DNA of 64,000 nt from Pseudobdellovibrionaceae bacterium (GTDB lineage: Bacteria; Bdellovibrionota; Bdellovibrionia; Bdellovibrionales; Bdellovibrionaceae), in contig JAOASS010000006.1 of assembly GCA_030158485.1 (NCBI GenBank), forward strand, positions 124,001-188,000, written 5' to 3'. Below the pieces are notes generated by a model that was given only the letters and a program-made list of their open reading frames with translations, was not told the origin of the DNA and did no database searches. Positions 41,730-51,259 of this stretch are shown here, one piece after another. Positions within the stretch are counted from its first letter, which is position 1; every line of letters starts with the position of its first letter. A program made the translations under genes and the position numbers.

Positions 41730-43532
41730 CTATTTGCGCTTTTTGTTCCATTGACCAGGAGTTGCTTTTTTATAATTCATGTACAGCATCAACTGACCTT
41801 GAGAATCCATTTTGATTTTCGCGTACTCGAGAGGTATCCCGAGTAAAGAATCAATAAGTTCAAAATTCGCAATGGCCTCACTCGTACCGCAAGTTGCGCT
41901 TTTGGACAAGATTTTCTCGATTTCCTTTTTCACTTTACCTGCGAAGAGCTTTCCGATACTTCGAAGGCTCTCGCTATCGATTTGCAATGTTTTCAAGTCG
42001 ACGCCCATCGGAAAAATACTAAGCTGAGCAGAACCTACACTTGATGGTTTGATAACAGCTTGATATCGCATCGTTAAGTGAAGTTTCTTTTTTAAAATAG
42101 GGATTCCCCACTTTTTTCTTTGATCTTCTGGTACGTCCACCAATGCATTAATATAAAGTGAAAGCGGTGCTTCAAGATCATTTCCAGATGTTAAATTGGA
42201 ATTGAAGTCGATCGAAGGGCCGCTTAAAAGCTCAATTGCGGGCTGTCCAGGGCAAGTCTCAAGTTTTTTGAAATTTTTTCGATTTGTAGCGAGATGGATA
42301 GCTCGATTAAACACAGCACGATCCACAGCGATCGCTAAGTCGTAGTCTTGTGGGTTTAAATGATTGAAGACTGGTGATCCACGAGCTCCAGATTTTTCCC
42401 AAAAAGGGGTTCCTTGCAAAATCGCAGTGTCCTCCATGAAAGCTGATAGACCAATAGCCCACTGTGAATTAACAAGATTGATATTGGAAAGCTTTAACCC
42501 CAACGAAAAATCGGGTCTCAAGTCACCTGGCTGGGTGTTGGGGGCGACGATGGATTGAATTTGTTCCAGTTGATTTTTTAAAGAAGTTTGCGCTTTTTGA
42601 TTCAAACTTTTAGGAAGTTCATTTTGTAAGAATTCTCTGACGTATTTTCTAATCAATTTTAAACCGTCGGGCAGTTTTTCATCTATTATTTTTTTGAATT
42701 CTTCTTCATTTAATTTAATTTTATAGTTTTCTTTTTGACCTACAACTTGAAATTCAAATTCTGGTAAAACAATTTTTTGGTACGCTATTTCAATCGGAAC
42801 TCGATCAAGGTTTTCTTCGATTTTTAGAGCTTCGAATTGCAAAAGACCATTCTCATCAACTCGTACATAAAATGGCATGCGGGCAATTAAAGGAATTTCT
42901 GCGGAACCTATTTGCAGTTCAGGAGTACTAACTCCTATATTGCCAATCCATGGATTTTCTAAATCTTGCATACGGATATTCTCAGATTTTGCTTTTAGGC
43001 TTTTAATCGATAATTCAATTGAAAGAACAGCACCATCAGACTTTCCCAGCGCTTTCATCAGAGTTTCATCTGTGACAAGTGCAAGGCGATTAAAATCAGC
43101 AACGTATTCGGATTGACCTATTTGTATTGAAGGTCGAAAATCATTAAACTGAATTCCTTGCAGATACTGTTTAAAAAACTGTCTGACTTTAATCAGCATT
43201 TCAAATTCTTCGGGTTGATTTTTTGCAAGCTCATCAATCTTGATTTTATTTTCACTGATGTAATTAAATTCCGGAAAATAGTTCTCATTTATGACAACAC
43301 CTAAGTTGGTCAAAATCTGCATCAATTGCTCTGAAAACAATTTTTGACCACGTGGTGAGATTCTCACTTGAACGGCATTTTTCATCCAGACCGGATTGAG
43401 AATAGCCGGGTGTTGCTCTAAAGTTAAAATCTCGCTTGCAGAAGATGAGAGTGCTGCCAAGCTTGAAGCTAAGCAGACGCCTAAAGACATTTTGAGGACT
43501 CGTCGGATAGGACGTAAAGAAAACTTGTTCAT
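41730..43532 (-). CDS. Large exported protein of unknown function, about 600 aa
   Basis: A signal peptide (about residues 1-33, ending SSSAS) is followed by a long soluble protein with alternating hydrophobic strands and a central helical stretch (KLIRKYVREFLQNELPKSLNQKAQTSL). The pattern (amphipathic strands, two similar-looking halves, a long helix) recalls lipid-binding TULIP/BPI-type folds, but this is speculative. I recognise no catalytic motif. The ATG at 43532 has AGGAGA at good spacing; an ATG two codons earlier abuts it. The 252-bp gap to folE holds no other gene that I can see. Confidence 0.75.
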   Translation of the reverse strand: MNKFSLRPIRRVLKMSLGVCLASSLAALSSSASEILTLEQHPAILNPVWMKNAVQVRISPRGQKLFSEQLMQILTNLGVVINENYFPEFNYISENKIKIDELAKNQPEEFEMLIKVRQFFKQYLQGIQFNDFRPSIQIGQSEYVADFNRLALVTDETLMKALGKSDGAVLSIELSIKSLKAKSENIRMQDLENPWIGNIGVSTPELQIGSAEIPLIARMPFYVRVDENGLLQFEALKIEENLDRVPIEIAYQKIVLPEFEFQVVGQKENYKIKLNEEEFKKIIDEKLPDGLKLIRKYVREFLQNELPKSLNQKAQTSLKNQLEQIQSIVAPNTQPGDLRPDFSLGLKLSNINLVNSQWAIGLSAFMEDTAILQGTPFWEKSGARGSPVFNHLNPQDYDLAIAVDRAVFNRAIHLATNRKNFKKLETCPGQPAIELLSGPSIDFNSNLTSGNDLEAPLSLYINALVDVPEDQRKKWGIPILKKKLHLTMRYQAVIKPSSVGSAQLSIFPMGVDLKTLQIDSESLRSIGKLFAGKVKKEIEKILSKSATCGTSEAIANFELIDSLLGIPLEYAKIKMDSQGQLMLYMNYKKATPGQWNKKRK

Positions 43533-43784
43533 AGGCATTCTCCTGCGACTGGGATTGAATCAAGCTTCATGCAATGCAACCTAAAGACCGCTCGACGGTA
43601 TTTCTGAAGCAAGAATAATCAAGCACTTAGTCAATTGAGAGTGTCTAAAAATAAGACATCAGGCCCTGTAAAGGCTTCAAAACAAAGCATTTAGGTCATT
43701 AAAACAGAGCCCTTTAGCTTGTAAAACGTGTTATGGAGTAGCTTCTGGAGCGTTTGAGTTCCTGTTAAGGGTAGGGTCTAAATT

Positions 43785-44486
43785 ATGGCGAAGCATCCAA
43801 ATGCAATTGATACATTGAAAATATTGAAACAGAATTCGACTCAAAAATGGGTTGAAAATATGCTAAAAGGTGTCGTTCCGAGTCCACTTAATAAAAGTCA
43901 CGATTTGACTGACGATCAGAAAATAAAAGTAATAGAAGAAAATTTTAAACAAATTATGATCGCACTGGGTCTTGATCTAAAAGATGATTCGCTTCGTGAT
44001 ACACCTAAAAGAATAGCTAAAATGTATGTTTTAGAAATTTTTAAAGGTTTGAATCCACAAAACTTTCCGAAGATGACAACAATCGAAAATAAAATGAATT
44101 ATGATCAAATGATAGTTGTTCAAGATATCGAGCTGATGTCGACTTGTGAGCACCATTTTCAGCCTATTCAAGGTTTTGCGACAGTTGCTTATATTCCTAA
44201 TCGAAAAGTGATTGGTCTTTCTAAAATCAATCGAATCGTCGGTTATTTTGCGAAAAGACCGCAAGTTCAAGAGCGTTTAACAAAGCAGGTTGCAGATTGC
44301 CTTCATCAAGTTCTTGAAACTGAACATGTTGCTGTTCACGTGAACGCAAAACACTTCTGTGTGATTGCTCGTGGTATTGAAGACATTCATTCGTCAACGG
44401 CAACATGTGACCTTCGCGGGGATTTTAAATTTAATGATAGTACTCGTCGTGAATTTTTAGACCATTGTTCAACACATAAAAAATAA
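43785..44486 (+). CDS. folE: GTP cyclohydrolase I
   Basis: First enzyme of tetrahydrofolate/pterin biosynthesis, converting GTP to 7,8-dihydroneopterin triphosphate. It closely matches E. coli Fol[17 protein letters not shown], the zinc-ligand segment [35 protein letters not shown] and [13 protein letters not shown]. The ~45-residue N-terminal extension is variable in the family. An AGGGT-like site precedes the ATG. The outer-membrane-type protein starts 26 bp downstream. Confidence 0.96.
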   Translation: MAKHPNAIDTLKILKQNSTQKWVENMLKGVVPSPLNKSHDLTDDQKIKVIEENFKQIMIALGLDLKDDSLRDTPKRIAKMYVLEIFKGLNPQNFPKMTTIENKMNYDQMIVVQDIELMSTCEHHFQPIQGFATVAYIPNRKVIGLSKINRIVGYFAKRPQVQERLTKQVADCLHQVLETEHVAVHVNAKHFCVIARGIEDIHSSTATCDLRGDFKFNDSTRREFLDHCSTHKK

Positions 44487-44512
44487 TAATATATTGGTAA
44501 CCGGAGAAAAAC

Positions 44513-45439
44513 ATGAAGCTTTTTTTAGTCACTCTATTTTTCATGCAAATGGCACTTTCTGCAAACGACACAAACTCAAGTGCAACAAGTCTTAATACTA
44601 AAGCTGAAATTTCAAAATGGAAATCAAGTTTCAATTCTTATTATTATGATTTTGAAGGAACTCGTCCTCAGAAAAATAATTTGTATGAATTCGGTGACAC
44701 GACATTAAAAATGCAGATGATGACCCTTCAATACCAACTTGATAGCGGTTGGATGCTGACAGGGTTAGCGCAGCACTACGATATATTTGTCGTCACACGT
44801 CTGGGAGGACAAGACTACAAAGACTCATCTAAAGGAATGGCCGATTTTATCATTTCGGCCAGTAAGCCTGTCATGATGAGCGGGTCTTTTTTATTAGTAA
44901 CAGATATTGGTTTATCGTTGCCAGTCGGATCTATTGACGAAAAAAATCCAAAGAATCCAGGAACTCGTTACCCCTACAACATGCAAATGGGATCCGGTAC
45001 CTATGATTTTCTTTTAGGTGTAACGCCTCTCTATTTGACATCGACTTACCAGCTTGGAAGTAGACTTTCGACAATTGTAAGAACGGGTGATCGTAACGAT
45101 AATGGGTATCGGTTGGGAAATCAGTACCGCTTAGACGCTTGGTCAGATTTTCCACTTAAAAATGGATTGGTACCTAGGATCGTAGGTTATTATAAATACA
45201 AAGATGCCATCGAAGGTCAGGATTCCTCATTTGGTCGATTTAGTTTTGTAGAATTTTATCATCACTCGCAAATTAATTGGGATATTTCAGCCGCTTTAAA
45301 ATATGCTTATTCATACTCTTCCGACGTATCGTTTAGCGCAGAAGCCGGTTTACCTCTAGCTCAAGATTCACAAAACTATGACAGTATTGTTGTTTCTACG
45401 CAGTACTATTTTAATTTAGGAGTGACAGGTCAGTTTTAG
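44513..45439 (+). CDS. Outer-membrane beta-barrel-type protein, 308 aa
   Basis: Signal peptide (about residues 1-17, ending ALSA), then alternating Tyr/Leu/Gly-rich amphipathic strands throughout and a C-terminal aromatic residue (VTGQF). These are features of a small outer-membrane barrel. It resembles proteins loosely called transporter or phenol-degradation-meta-pathway proteins; function unknown. It lies 26 bp after folE with CCGGAG upstream and is followed by a bidirectional hairpin. Confidence 0.8.
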   Translation: MKLFLVTLFFMQMALSANDTNSSATSLNTKAEISKWKSSFNSYYYDFEGTRPQKNNLYEFGDTTLKMQMMTLQYQLDSGWMLTGLAQHYDIFVVTRLGGQDYKDSSKGMADFIISASKPVMMSGSFLLVTDIGLSLPVGSIDEKNPKNPGTRYPYNMQMGSGTYDFLLGVTPLYLTSTYQLGSRLSTIVRTGDRNDNGYRLGNQYRLDAWSDFPLKNGLVPRIVGYYKYKDAIEGQDSSFGRFSFVEFYHHSQINWDISAALKYAYSYSSDVSFSAEAGLPLAQDSQNYDSIVVSTQYYFNLGVTGQF

Positions 45440-45456
45440 AAAACAAGAACCCCAAA

Positions 45457-45484
45457 GAGCAAGCCCTTTCAGGCTTACTCTTGC
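45457..45484. terminator. Bidirectional terminator between the barrel protein and pepN
   Basis: GAGCAAGCC (45457-45465) pairs with GGCTTACTC (45472-45480) with one C-A mismatch and a 6-nt loop, followed by TTGCTTTATCG. On the opposite strand a T-rich run also follows. It sits between the convergent ends of the barrel gene and pepN. Confidence 0.7.
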
Positions 45485-45494
45485 TTTATCGTTT

Positions 45495-48095
45495 CTAAAT
45501 TTTTGAAATCAGTTCGGATACGTTTTTAGATAATTCTTGATTTTTCAAAGGATCAAGACTTGTTTGAACTAAAACTTTCATTTCTTTTTCTAGCTTCGGT
45601 ACAAAATTATAAGCTTCACATAGCCGAGCCGCTAGCTGTGGATTAAATCGATCAATTTCCATAATTTTTTGAGCATACCATGAAAATGGATTTGTTTTTT
45701 CATCAAAGAATCTAAAAAGATTAGTCCCAAAAGATCTGATCAAACTGTAAACTTTATTTGGATTTTTAATATCAAATAAAGGGTGATCAATAAGTTCTTT
45801 CACTTGTAAAAAAGTGTTACGATGAGTGCTCATAGATTGAACGGCAAACCATTTGTTCATAATAAGGCTGTCATGCATCCAATCATATTTAAACTTTTCA
45901 AGAGCTTCATTTTTAAAAGCTGAATTTTGATCGCAAAGCATCGAAAGCGCTGACAGGCGATTTCCCATATGGGTTGCTGTCAAAGCCTGTTCTGAAATGC
46001 AAGCGTGAGCTTGTGCATCTTCTGTTTTTCCCCAGAAGGAGAGTGCTTTATTTTTAAGTTTTCGACTGCCGAAATCTTCAGGGCTGTAGCCTTGAGACTC
46101 AGGTAATAAATCGTAAAGATTTTTCCATTCGGACCTTAACTTAACAGATAAGGAGTCAATCAAATCATTTTTTGCAGACTCTAATTTGCGAGGCTGAAAA
46201 AGATCGTATCTTTGAGCTAGTAAACTGTCGCTCGGAAAACTGAAAAGTTCAGCTTTGAGGCTTAATGCGATTGATTGATCTTGAATTAGATATTGATAAA
46301 CATTAACTAATTGATCCGAAATTTCTTTTTTATTTTCCAAAATACGAGCATCAAAATATTGAAATAATAATTCATAAATTGATTCGCGGCGATTGAACCC
46401 ATCGGAATCATATTTAATAAGATGAATTAATTCATCGGCACTTCTTTTCCATTTTAAGTTAATGGGAGATGAAAATTGGCGATTTAAAGATAAAACAGGT
46501 TGTTCTTTCATGTTTTTAAAAAAATAAATTTGAGACTCTTTTTTCAATTCAAGTAAAGTATGCTGATCTGAATTGATTGTCGCATCAGGACTGGATATTT
46601 CAATTCCACAGCCTTTCGAATCAAGTAATCCAAACAGAAGAGGAATGTGTAGAGCTTCCTTATGAGGTTGATCCGCTGTCGGTTTTGTTTTTTGTTCTAA
46701 TTCAATGCTATAGCTTTGAGAGCTGGCATCATACTTTTCTTTGACACTGACTTGTGGAGTTCCAGATTGATGATACCATTTTTTAAAATGTGTTAAATCA
46801 ATTTTATTGGCATCGGAGATAGAAGATGCGAACTCTTCAATAGTGACAGCTTGGCCATCATAGCGATCAAAATAAAGATCCATTCCTTTTCTAAATCCTT
46901 TTGATCCAACAAGATTTTTCATCATGCGAATCACTTCAGCGCCTTTTTCATAAATTGTGGAAGTATAAAAATTATCCATCGCAGCCCCGAAGTCAGGACG
47001 AACGGGATGGGCATTTGGGCCAGCATCTTCTGGAAATTGTCGAGACCGCAAGCTGTCGACATCTTGAATTCTTTGGGCACTGCGCTCTTGAACATCACTT
47101 GAAAATTCCTGATCTCTAAAAACAGTCAAACCTTCTTTTAAAGACAGGTGAAACCAATCGCGACAAGTAATGCGATTTCCGGTCCAGTTATGAAAGTACT
47201 CATGGGCCACGACGGCTTCAATGGCCAAGTAATCATGATCCGTGGCTCTTTTATGATCTGCAAAAACAAGTGAAGAGTTAAAAATATTGAGTCCTTTATT
47301 TTCCATTGCACCCATATTGAAGTCTTCAATTGCAACAATCATAAAAGTGTTAAGATCGTACTCTCTACCGTAAGTCACCTCATCCCACTTCATCGCTTTT
47401 TTAAGAGAAACCATTGCATGTTCACATTGATTTTGTTTTCCATGAGTCGCATAAATTTCAAGAGCGACTTTTTTACCAGATAAAGTAATAAAATGATCTT
47501 TGAGGACTCCGAGATCGCCCGCAACAAGCGCAAATAAGTAACATGGTTTCTTGAAGGGATCTTTCCAAATAGATTTGTGGCGGCCACCACCTAGTTTTTC
47601 TTTTAAGATCAAATCACCGTTACTTAATAGAACAGGAAATTTTTTTTCATCGGCTGTAATCGAAACTGTATAAGTTGTCATCACATCGGGTCGGTCAAGA
47701 AAGTAAGTGGTGTGCCGAAACCCTTGAGCTTCACATTGTGTCGTGAAAAGCCCTTTTGATATGTAAAGCCCTTCAAGAGCTTTATTTTTTTCTGGATTTA
47801 TTTCAGTCTCGATGACAAGTTCAAAAATATCGGGCGTTGTTTCAATAATGAGCTTATCGGAAACTATTTGATAATTGGGACTTTCACCATCAAGTAAAAC
47901 AGAAATCAGTTTTAGATTTTTACCATCAAGTTGAAGTGCTTCCGGACGCAGACGTTTGACCTGCATTTTTGACTTCACGCGCGTGCATTCTTCAAACAGA
48001 TCAAAGTCTAGAAAAAGAGAAGTGATTTCGAAGGCAGGTGCTTTGTAATCTTTTAGATACATTTTCTGAGCTTCTGTCGTATTCATAAGGTTCAT
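45495..48095 (-). CDS. pepN: Aminopeptidase N
   Basis: M1-family zinc aminopeptidase of the long enterobacterial type (866 aa; E. coli 870). N-terminal beta-sandwich (about 10-200), then the exopeptidase motif GAMEN (262-266) and zinc site HEYFH (298-302) with Glu321 in LKEGLT. The conserved PNAHPVRPDF and YEKGAEVIRMM follow, and the C-terminal helical domain is complete. It starts at ATG 48095 or the next ATG 9 nt later. Probably cytosolic, with no signal peptide. Confidence 0.96.
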   Translation of the reverse strand: MNLMNTTEAQKMYLKDYKAPAFEITSLFLDFDLFEECTRVKSKMQVKRLRPEALQLDGKNLKLISVLLDGESPNYQIVSDKLIIETTPDIFELVIETEINPEKNKALEGLYISKGLFTTQCEAQGFRHTTYFLDRPDVMTTYTVSITADEKKFPVLLSNGDLILKEKLGGGRHKSIWKDPFKKPCYLFALVAGDLGVLKDHFITLSGKKVALEIYATHGKQNQCEHAMVSLKKAMKWDEVTYGREYDLNTFMIVAIEDFNMGAMENKGLNIFNSSLVFADHKRATDHDYLAIEAVVAHEYFHNWTGNRITCRDWFHLSLKEGLTVFRDQEFSSDVQERSAQRIQDVDSLRSRQFPEDAGPNAHPVRPDFGAAMDNFYTSTIYEKGAEVIRMMKNLVGSKGFRKGMDLYFDRYDGQAVTIEEFASSISDANKIDLTHFKKWYHQSGTPQVSVKEKYDASSQSYSIELEQKTKPTADQPHKEALHIPLLFGLLDSKGCGIEISSPDATINSDQHTLLELKKESQIYFFKNMKEQPVLSLNRQFSSPINLKWKRSADELIHLIKYDSDGFNRRESIYELLFQYFDARILENKKEISDQLVNVYQYLIQDQSIALSLKAELFSFPSDSLLAQRYDLFQPRKLESAKNDLIDSLSVKLRSEWKNLYDLLPESQGYSPEDFGSRKLKNKALSFWGKTEDAQAHACISEQALTATHMGNRLSALSMLCDQNSAFKNEALEKFKYDWMHDSLIMNKWFAVQSMSTHRNTFLQVKELIDHPLFDIKNPNKVYSLIRSFGTNLFRFFDEKTNPFSWYAQKIMEIDRFNPQLAARLCEAYNFVPKLEKEMKVLVQTSLDPLKNQELSKNVSELISKI

Positions 48096-48171
48096 TTCCG
48101 GCGATTCTATCTTGCGCCTAAAATTTGGGTTTTCTTGACAATTCGTTGCTATTTCGATGAGCTAAGGGACA

Positions 48172-48525
48172 ATGCAGTCGAAATTGTTTCGTATCACACT
48201 CAACACAGCTCAGCCAGATTTATTGCTGCGCTTTTATACTCTTCTTGGTTTCCAATTTAGTCAAAAACTCATTGATAAAGGCAGCCAAGCCTGGAATGGT
48301 CAACTGGGTGATTTGAGCCTCGAAATTTTTAGCATAAAAGAGAGTTTTTCTAATAAAATTCCTGGTGTTCAAATGAGCTTTGAAGTTAAAGCCATCGACA
48401 ATTTAGTTCAAGAGTTTCGACTTTTAAAATCGCAAATCATGATGGAACCACTTGAAACAAAATCTGGAGTTATTTCCATAGTGATAGATCCAGACGGTCG
48501 TTCGATTGAACTTATTCAATCCTAA
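48172..48525 (+). CDS. VOC (glyoxalase/bleomycin-resistance fold) family protein
   Basis: A 117-aa vicinal-oxygen-chelate protein, two beta-alpha-beta-beta-beta units. Landmarks are the opening ITLNTAQPDLLLRFYTLLGF and the closing VIDPDGRSIELIQS, whose Glu is a usual metal ligand. Substrate unknown. The ATG at 48172 has AAGGGAC just upstream. It stands alone between divergent pepN and the convergent envelope protein gene. Confidence 0.82.
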   Translation: MQSKLFRITLNTAQPDLLLRFYTLLGFQFSQKLIDKGSQAWNGQLGDLSLEIFSIKESFSNKIPGVQMSFEVKAIDNLVQEFRLLKSQIMMEPLETKSGVISIVIDPDGRSIELIQS

Positions 48526-48543
48526 TCAAGAACTGCTCAACAA

Positions 48544-48564
48544 AACGACCTCTTTGAGGTTGTT
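48544..48564. terminator. Bidirectional hairpin between the VOC gene and the envelope protein gene
   Basis: AACGACCTC (48544-48552) and GAGGTTGTT (48556-48564) form a 9-bp stem with one G-T pair and a TTT loop. It lies 18 bp after the VOC stop and abuts the stop of the minus-strand gene. Confidence 0.6.
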
Positions 48565-48565
48565 T

Positions 48566-49075
48566 CTAAAGAACTCCTCCGCCTGATACCGTTAGAAATA
48601 CTTGATTTTCATCTTTTGGAAGTTGAATTCCATCTTGATCTTTCCGTGTTGAAAAATACTTTAAAGATTTAACTCCCGCACTTATCATAAGTCCGCCTAG
48701 TCGAAGACCTAAGCCCGCTTCACCGAAGTAAGCATTAGAATCAGAACTGGCTAAACGTGCCCCTGGGCCTCCAAAAATTTTAAACCCTAAGCTTCGACTC
48801 TCGTTAAGCCATTCTTGTTGTAGGCGTAATGATGTGTCTAATCCATAGATTGAATCGATTTTGTCGCCCTGGCGTTGAAAGGCCGAGTTTCTCCAGATTA
48901 GCCAGTCTTGTAAAAACCAATTAAGTCCTAGGTTGATTTCTTGGTACTGATTTCCGTTGCGAGTACTTTGAGAACCCGTTACGTCGTATGTAAATCTTGA
49001 GCCAGAAGAGGATTCTTTTGCAAAAGAAAATTGTGTAAAATAAAGCAATGTGAATAACAAAAAAGCCTGTTTCAT
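48566..49075 (-). CDS. Envelope protein, small beta-barrel type, 169 aa
   Basis: A signal peptide (about residues 1-19, ending SFA) precedes a 150-residue, strand-rich protein (INLGLNWFLQDWLIW; FGGPGARLA; EAGLGLRLGGLMISAGVK) typical of small barrels or periplasmic porin-like proteins. Family not recognised. Its ATG and first codons (MKQAF) lie in the 3' arm of a perfect 16-bp terminator-type hairpin belonging to the upstream AhpD-like gene. No SD precedes it. Confidence 0.8.
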   Translation of the reverse strand: MKQAFLLFTLLYFTQFSFAKESSSGSRFTYDVTGSQSTRNGNQYQEINLGLNWFLQDWLIWRNSAFQRQGDKIDSIYGLDTSLRLQQEWLNESRSLGFKIFGGPGARLASSDSNAYFGEAGLGLRLGGLMISAGVKSLKYFSTRKDQDGIQLPKDENQVFLTVSGGGVL

Positions 49076-49099
49076 AAGTTAATTGAAACAGGCTTTTTT
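49059..49099 (-). terminator. Perfect 16-bp terminator of the peroxide-defence unit, overlapping the next start codon
   Basis: AAAAAAGCCTGTTTCA (49059-49074) and TGAAACAGGCTTTTTT (49084-49099) pair perfectly across a 9-nt loop. Read on the minus strand it ends in a T-run and lies 12 bp after the AhpD-like stop. The ATG (49073-49075) of the 169-aa envelope protein begins at the loop/stem junction. Confidence 0.85.
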
Positions 49100-49111
49100 T
49101 AAAAAATCAAA

Positions 49112-49672
49112 TTACAATATAGCTTGAGCTTTTTTAAGGGCAGTTAATCCGGTTGCCGTTGAAGCTAAGCGTGCCAGTTCATGAATTTGTTCACTGGTTG
49201 CACCCGCGGTGATCAGTGCCTTTTCATGGGAAGCGATACACACAGGGCATCCATTTACAATAGACACAGTCATAGCCATCGATTCAAAAACTTTTTTACT
49301 TGCGATATGTTTAGCAAGAGACTGCATTCGCAAGCCAGCTCGCTGATAGTTCGCTTTAACGTCATCTGGCAAATAAGAGCGAAATTTATAATAAATATTA
49401 TTCATTCCCATGATGCCAGCGACTTCAGCGGTTTCACGAAGTGCGTCTTCAGCTAAACCCATTTCTTTTAATACTCCAGCGGACCATTTCATCATCTCTT
49501 GGTTTTCTAGAGTAACAGATGCGGCTAAAAGATTTTGAAATCTTTCAACTGGTTCTAAAGGTCCTTCTTCTAAAACTTTTTTAAAATTTAAAGAAAGATC
49601 TCTGAATATTGAAGAAGTCAGGCCAGAATAATTATTATCTAAAAAGGCATCTACTTTTTCTGAGATATTCAT
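49112..49672 (-). CDS. AhpD-like carboxymuconolactone-decarboxylase-family protein
   Basis: Alkylhydroperoxidase AhpD-type protein. The redox motif is NGCPVCIASHEKAL (CxxC followed by His), in the CMD/AhpD all-helical fold. AhpD reduces AhpC in other organisms, and AhpC is encoded two genes upstream here. The ATG at 49672 (186 aa) has AAAGGA 8-9 nt upstream; a start at 49711 would run into dps. Last gene of the stress unit. Confidence 0.9.
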   Translation of the reverse strand: MNISEKVDAFLDNNYSGLTSSIFRDLSLNFKKVLEEGPLEPVERFQNLLAASVTLENQEMMKWSAGVLKEMGLAEDALRETAEVAGIMGMNNIYYKFRSYLPDDVKANYQRAGLRMQSLAKHIASKKVFESMAMTVSIVNGCPVCIASHEKALITAGATSEQIHELARLASTATGLTALKKAQAIL

Positions 49673-49674
49673 AT

Positions 49675-50151
49675 TTATTTTCCTTTCGTCAGCATCGATC
49701 GCAGCATCCACGCTGTCTTTTCATGCAGCTGAATCCTTTGAGTGAGAAGATCTAAGGTCCCTTCGTCACTGCCATTTTCAGCTGCCGGAAAAGCTTTGCG
49801 TGCAGTTCGAGCCACAGCTTCGTGCCCTTTAAGAAGTTGTTTCAGCATTTCTTCGGCGTTTGGTACTTTATCTGATTCTTCTATCGAAGTGAGCTCAGAA
49901 AATTGTTTATAAGAACCTGGAGCATAGTGTCCCAATGCTCGAATCCTTTCGGCAATCAAATCAAGCGCAGTCCACATTTCTGTGTACTGCGCCATGAACA
50001 TTTCATGAAGAGTACTAAACTGAGGTCCTTCAACATTCCAATGGAAGTTATGAGTTTTTAAATACAAAGTGTAGCTGTCAGCAAGTAAATGTGAAAGCGC
50101 AACTGATATTTCTTTTCGTTCTTTTTTCCCAATTCCAATGTTGAGTTCCAT
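49675..50151 (-). CDS. dps: Dps family DNA-protecting ferritin-like protein
   Basis: Dodecameric iron-storage protein that oxidises Fe2+ with H2O2 and protects DNA. The ferroxidase-site pattern is [30 protein letters not shown] (His, His, Glu at the subunit interface). Length 158 aa is typical. AGGAG lies upstream of the ATG. It is separated from the AhpD-like start by 2 bp, and lies 60 bp after ahpC on the same strand. Confidence 0.93.
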   Translation of the reverse strand: MELNIGIGKKERKEISVALSHLLADSYTLYLKTHNFHWNVEGPQFSTLHEMFMAQYTEMWTALDLIAERIRALGHYAPGSYKQFSELTSIEESDKVPNAEEMLKQLLKGHEAVARTARKAFPAAENGSDEGTLDLLTQRIQLHEKTAWMLRSMLTKGK

Positions 50152-50211
50152 ATAAAGTCTCCTGAGTTAACATTTAACTAAGATCTATGTTGCAGGTTCT
50201 TGTTCGTAAAT

Positions 50212-50745
50212 TTAACCTAAAGTAGCTTGTCCTTTTTCCCAGTTACAAGGGCAGAGTTCATCGGTTTGTAAAGCGTCAAGTGTTCTGATGACTTCTTTCA
50301 CATTACGTCCAACGTTTAAGTCATTAACTGAAGCCCAACGGATAATACCATCTGGATCTACAATATAAGTCGCTCGTAGTGGAATTAATTCTTGAGGATG
50401 AAGAACACCTAAGCCACCAGTGAGTTCTTTTTTTACGTCAGCTAACATTGGAAAACCAAGATTTTTAAGGTCATCATGGTTGTTTCTCCATGCTAAGTGC
50501 ACGAAATGTGAATCACAAGATACGCCAAATAACTTTGTTTCCCGTGCTTGAAAATTTTTGAGTTCATTATTGAACTCTGCAATTTCAGTTGGGCAAACAA
50601 ATGTAAAGTCCAATGGCCAAAAGAAAAAAACGGACCAAGCGCCTTTCATTTCTTTATTGGAAATTTCAGCAAATTCTTTGCCTTTTTCTCTTGATACGCA
50701 AGCTTGCATTTTAAATTCTGGGAATTTCTGACCGATACCTAACAT
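50212..50745 (-). CDS. ahpC: Alkyl hydroperoxide reductase AhpC (2-Cys peroxiredoxin)
   Basis: Reduces H2O2 and organic peroxides. The peroxidatic Cys51 lies in FTFVCPTEIAEF. C-terminal Cys165 and Cys167 (DELCPCNWEKG) provide the resolving thiol, which is characteristic of the AhpC partnered with AhpD rather than AhpF. Length 177 aa matches that shorter class. A strong AAAGGAGAA ribosome site precedes the ATG. Directly downstream of the Fur-family regulator. Confidence 0.95.
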   Translation of the reverse strand: MLGIGQKFPEFKMQACVSREKGKEFAEISNKEMKGAWSVFFFWPLDFTFVCPTEIAEFNNELKNFQARETKLFGVSCDSHFVHLAWRNNHDDLKNLGFPMLADVKKELTGGLGVLHPQELIPLRATYIVDPDGIIRWASVNDLNVGRNVKEVIRTLDALQTDELCPCNWEKGQATLG

Positions 50746-50806
50746 GTGTTTCTCCTTTGTGTAGGTGTTTATAAAATTGAGAATTCAAGCAAAATGCTCG
50801 AACTCA

Positions 50807-51220
50807 TTACTTAATTTCGCCTTTAAAAACAATATCAATACTATTCACTTTATACTTTTTAGGTAAATCCAAATTTAATTTCACGGAGTCTGCTTCGATA
50901 TCAAGAATGCGTCCTGATTTTTCATCAAAAAAATGAAAATGATCTTCAATATTGCAGTCATAAACAATCTTTTCAGTATGAGGAAATTTAAATGCACGAA
51001 TAAGACCTGAGTCTGTTAAAACGCCTAAAGTATTGTACACAGTCGCTTGAGAAATTTTAGCCATATTTTTTTGTGCCCAATCAAAAACTTCGTCAGCCGT
51101 CGGGTGGTCGGCAACACAAAGAATGTACTGACAAAGAGCAATTCTTTGAAGAGTGGGCTGGACTCCCTTTTCAATCAGCTTTTTTTCAATTTCTTCAGAG
51201 GAATAATTTTTGCGTTTCAT
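50807..51220 (-). CDS. Fur-family peroxide regulator (PerR/Irr-like)
   Basis: Metal-dependent repressor. The winged-helix N-domain has QPTLQRIALCQYIL and the recognition region SQATVYNTLGVLTDSGLI. The C-domain carries the HxHFFDEKSG motif (DHFHFFDEKSGRI) seen in Irr/PerR-type regulators. The CxxC structural zinc site of classical Fur/PerR is absent, favouring the Irr-like branch. It lies first in the unit with ahpC, dps and an AhpD-like gene. Likely target boxes lie just upstream. Confidence 0.88.
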   Translation of the reverse strand: MKRKNYSSEEIEKKLIEKGVQPTLQRIALCQYILCVADHPTADEVFDWAQKNMAKISQATVYNTLGVLTDSGLIRAFKFPHTEKIVYDCNIEDHFHFFDEKSGRILDIEADSVKLNLDLPKKYKVNSIDIVFKGEIK

Positions 51221-51259
51221 TTGGTTCTCAACTTTTATGTTGTGAATTAAACTTCCTAA

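Noticed and set aside
43533-43784. Riboswitch or gene in the gap upstream of folE.
   Set aside because: Only short weak stems and no open frame with a ribosome site; nothing recognisable.
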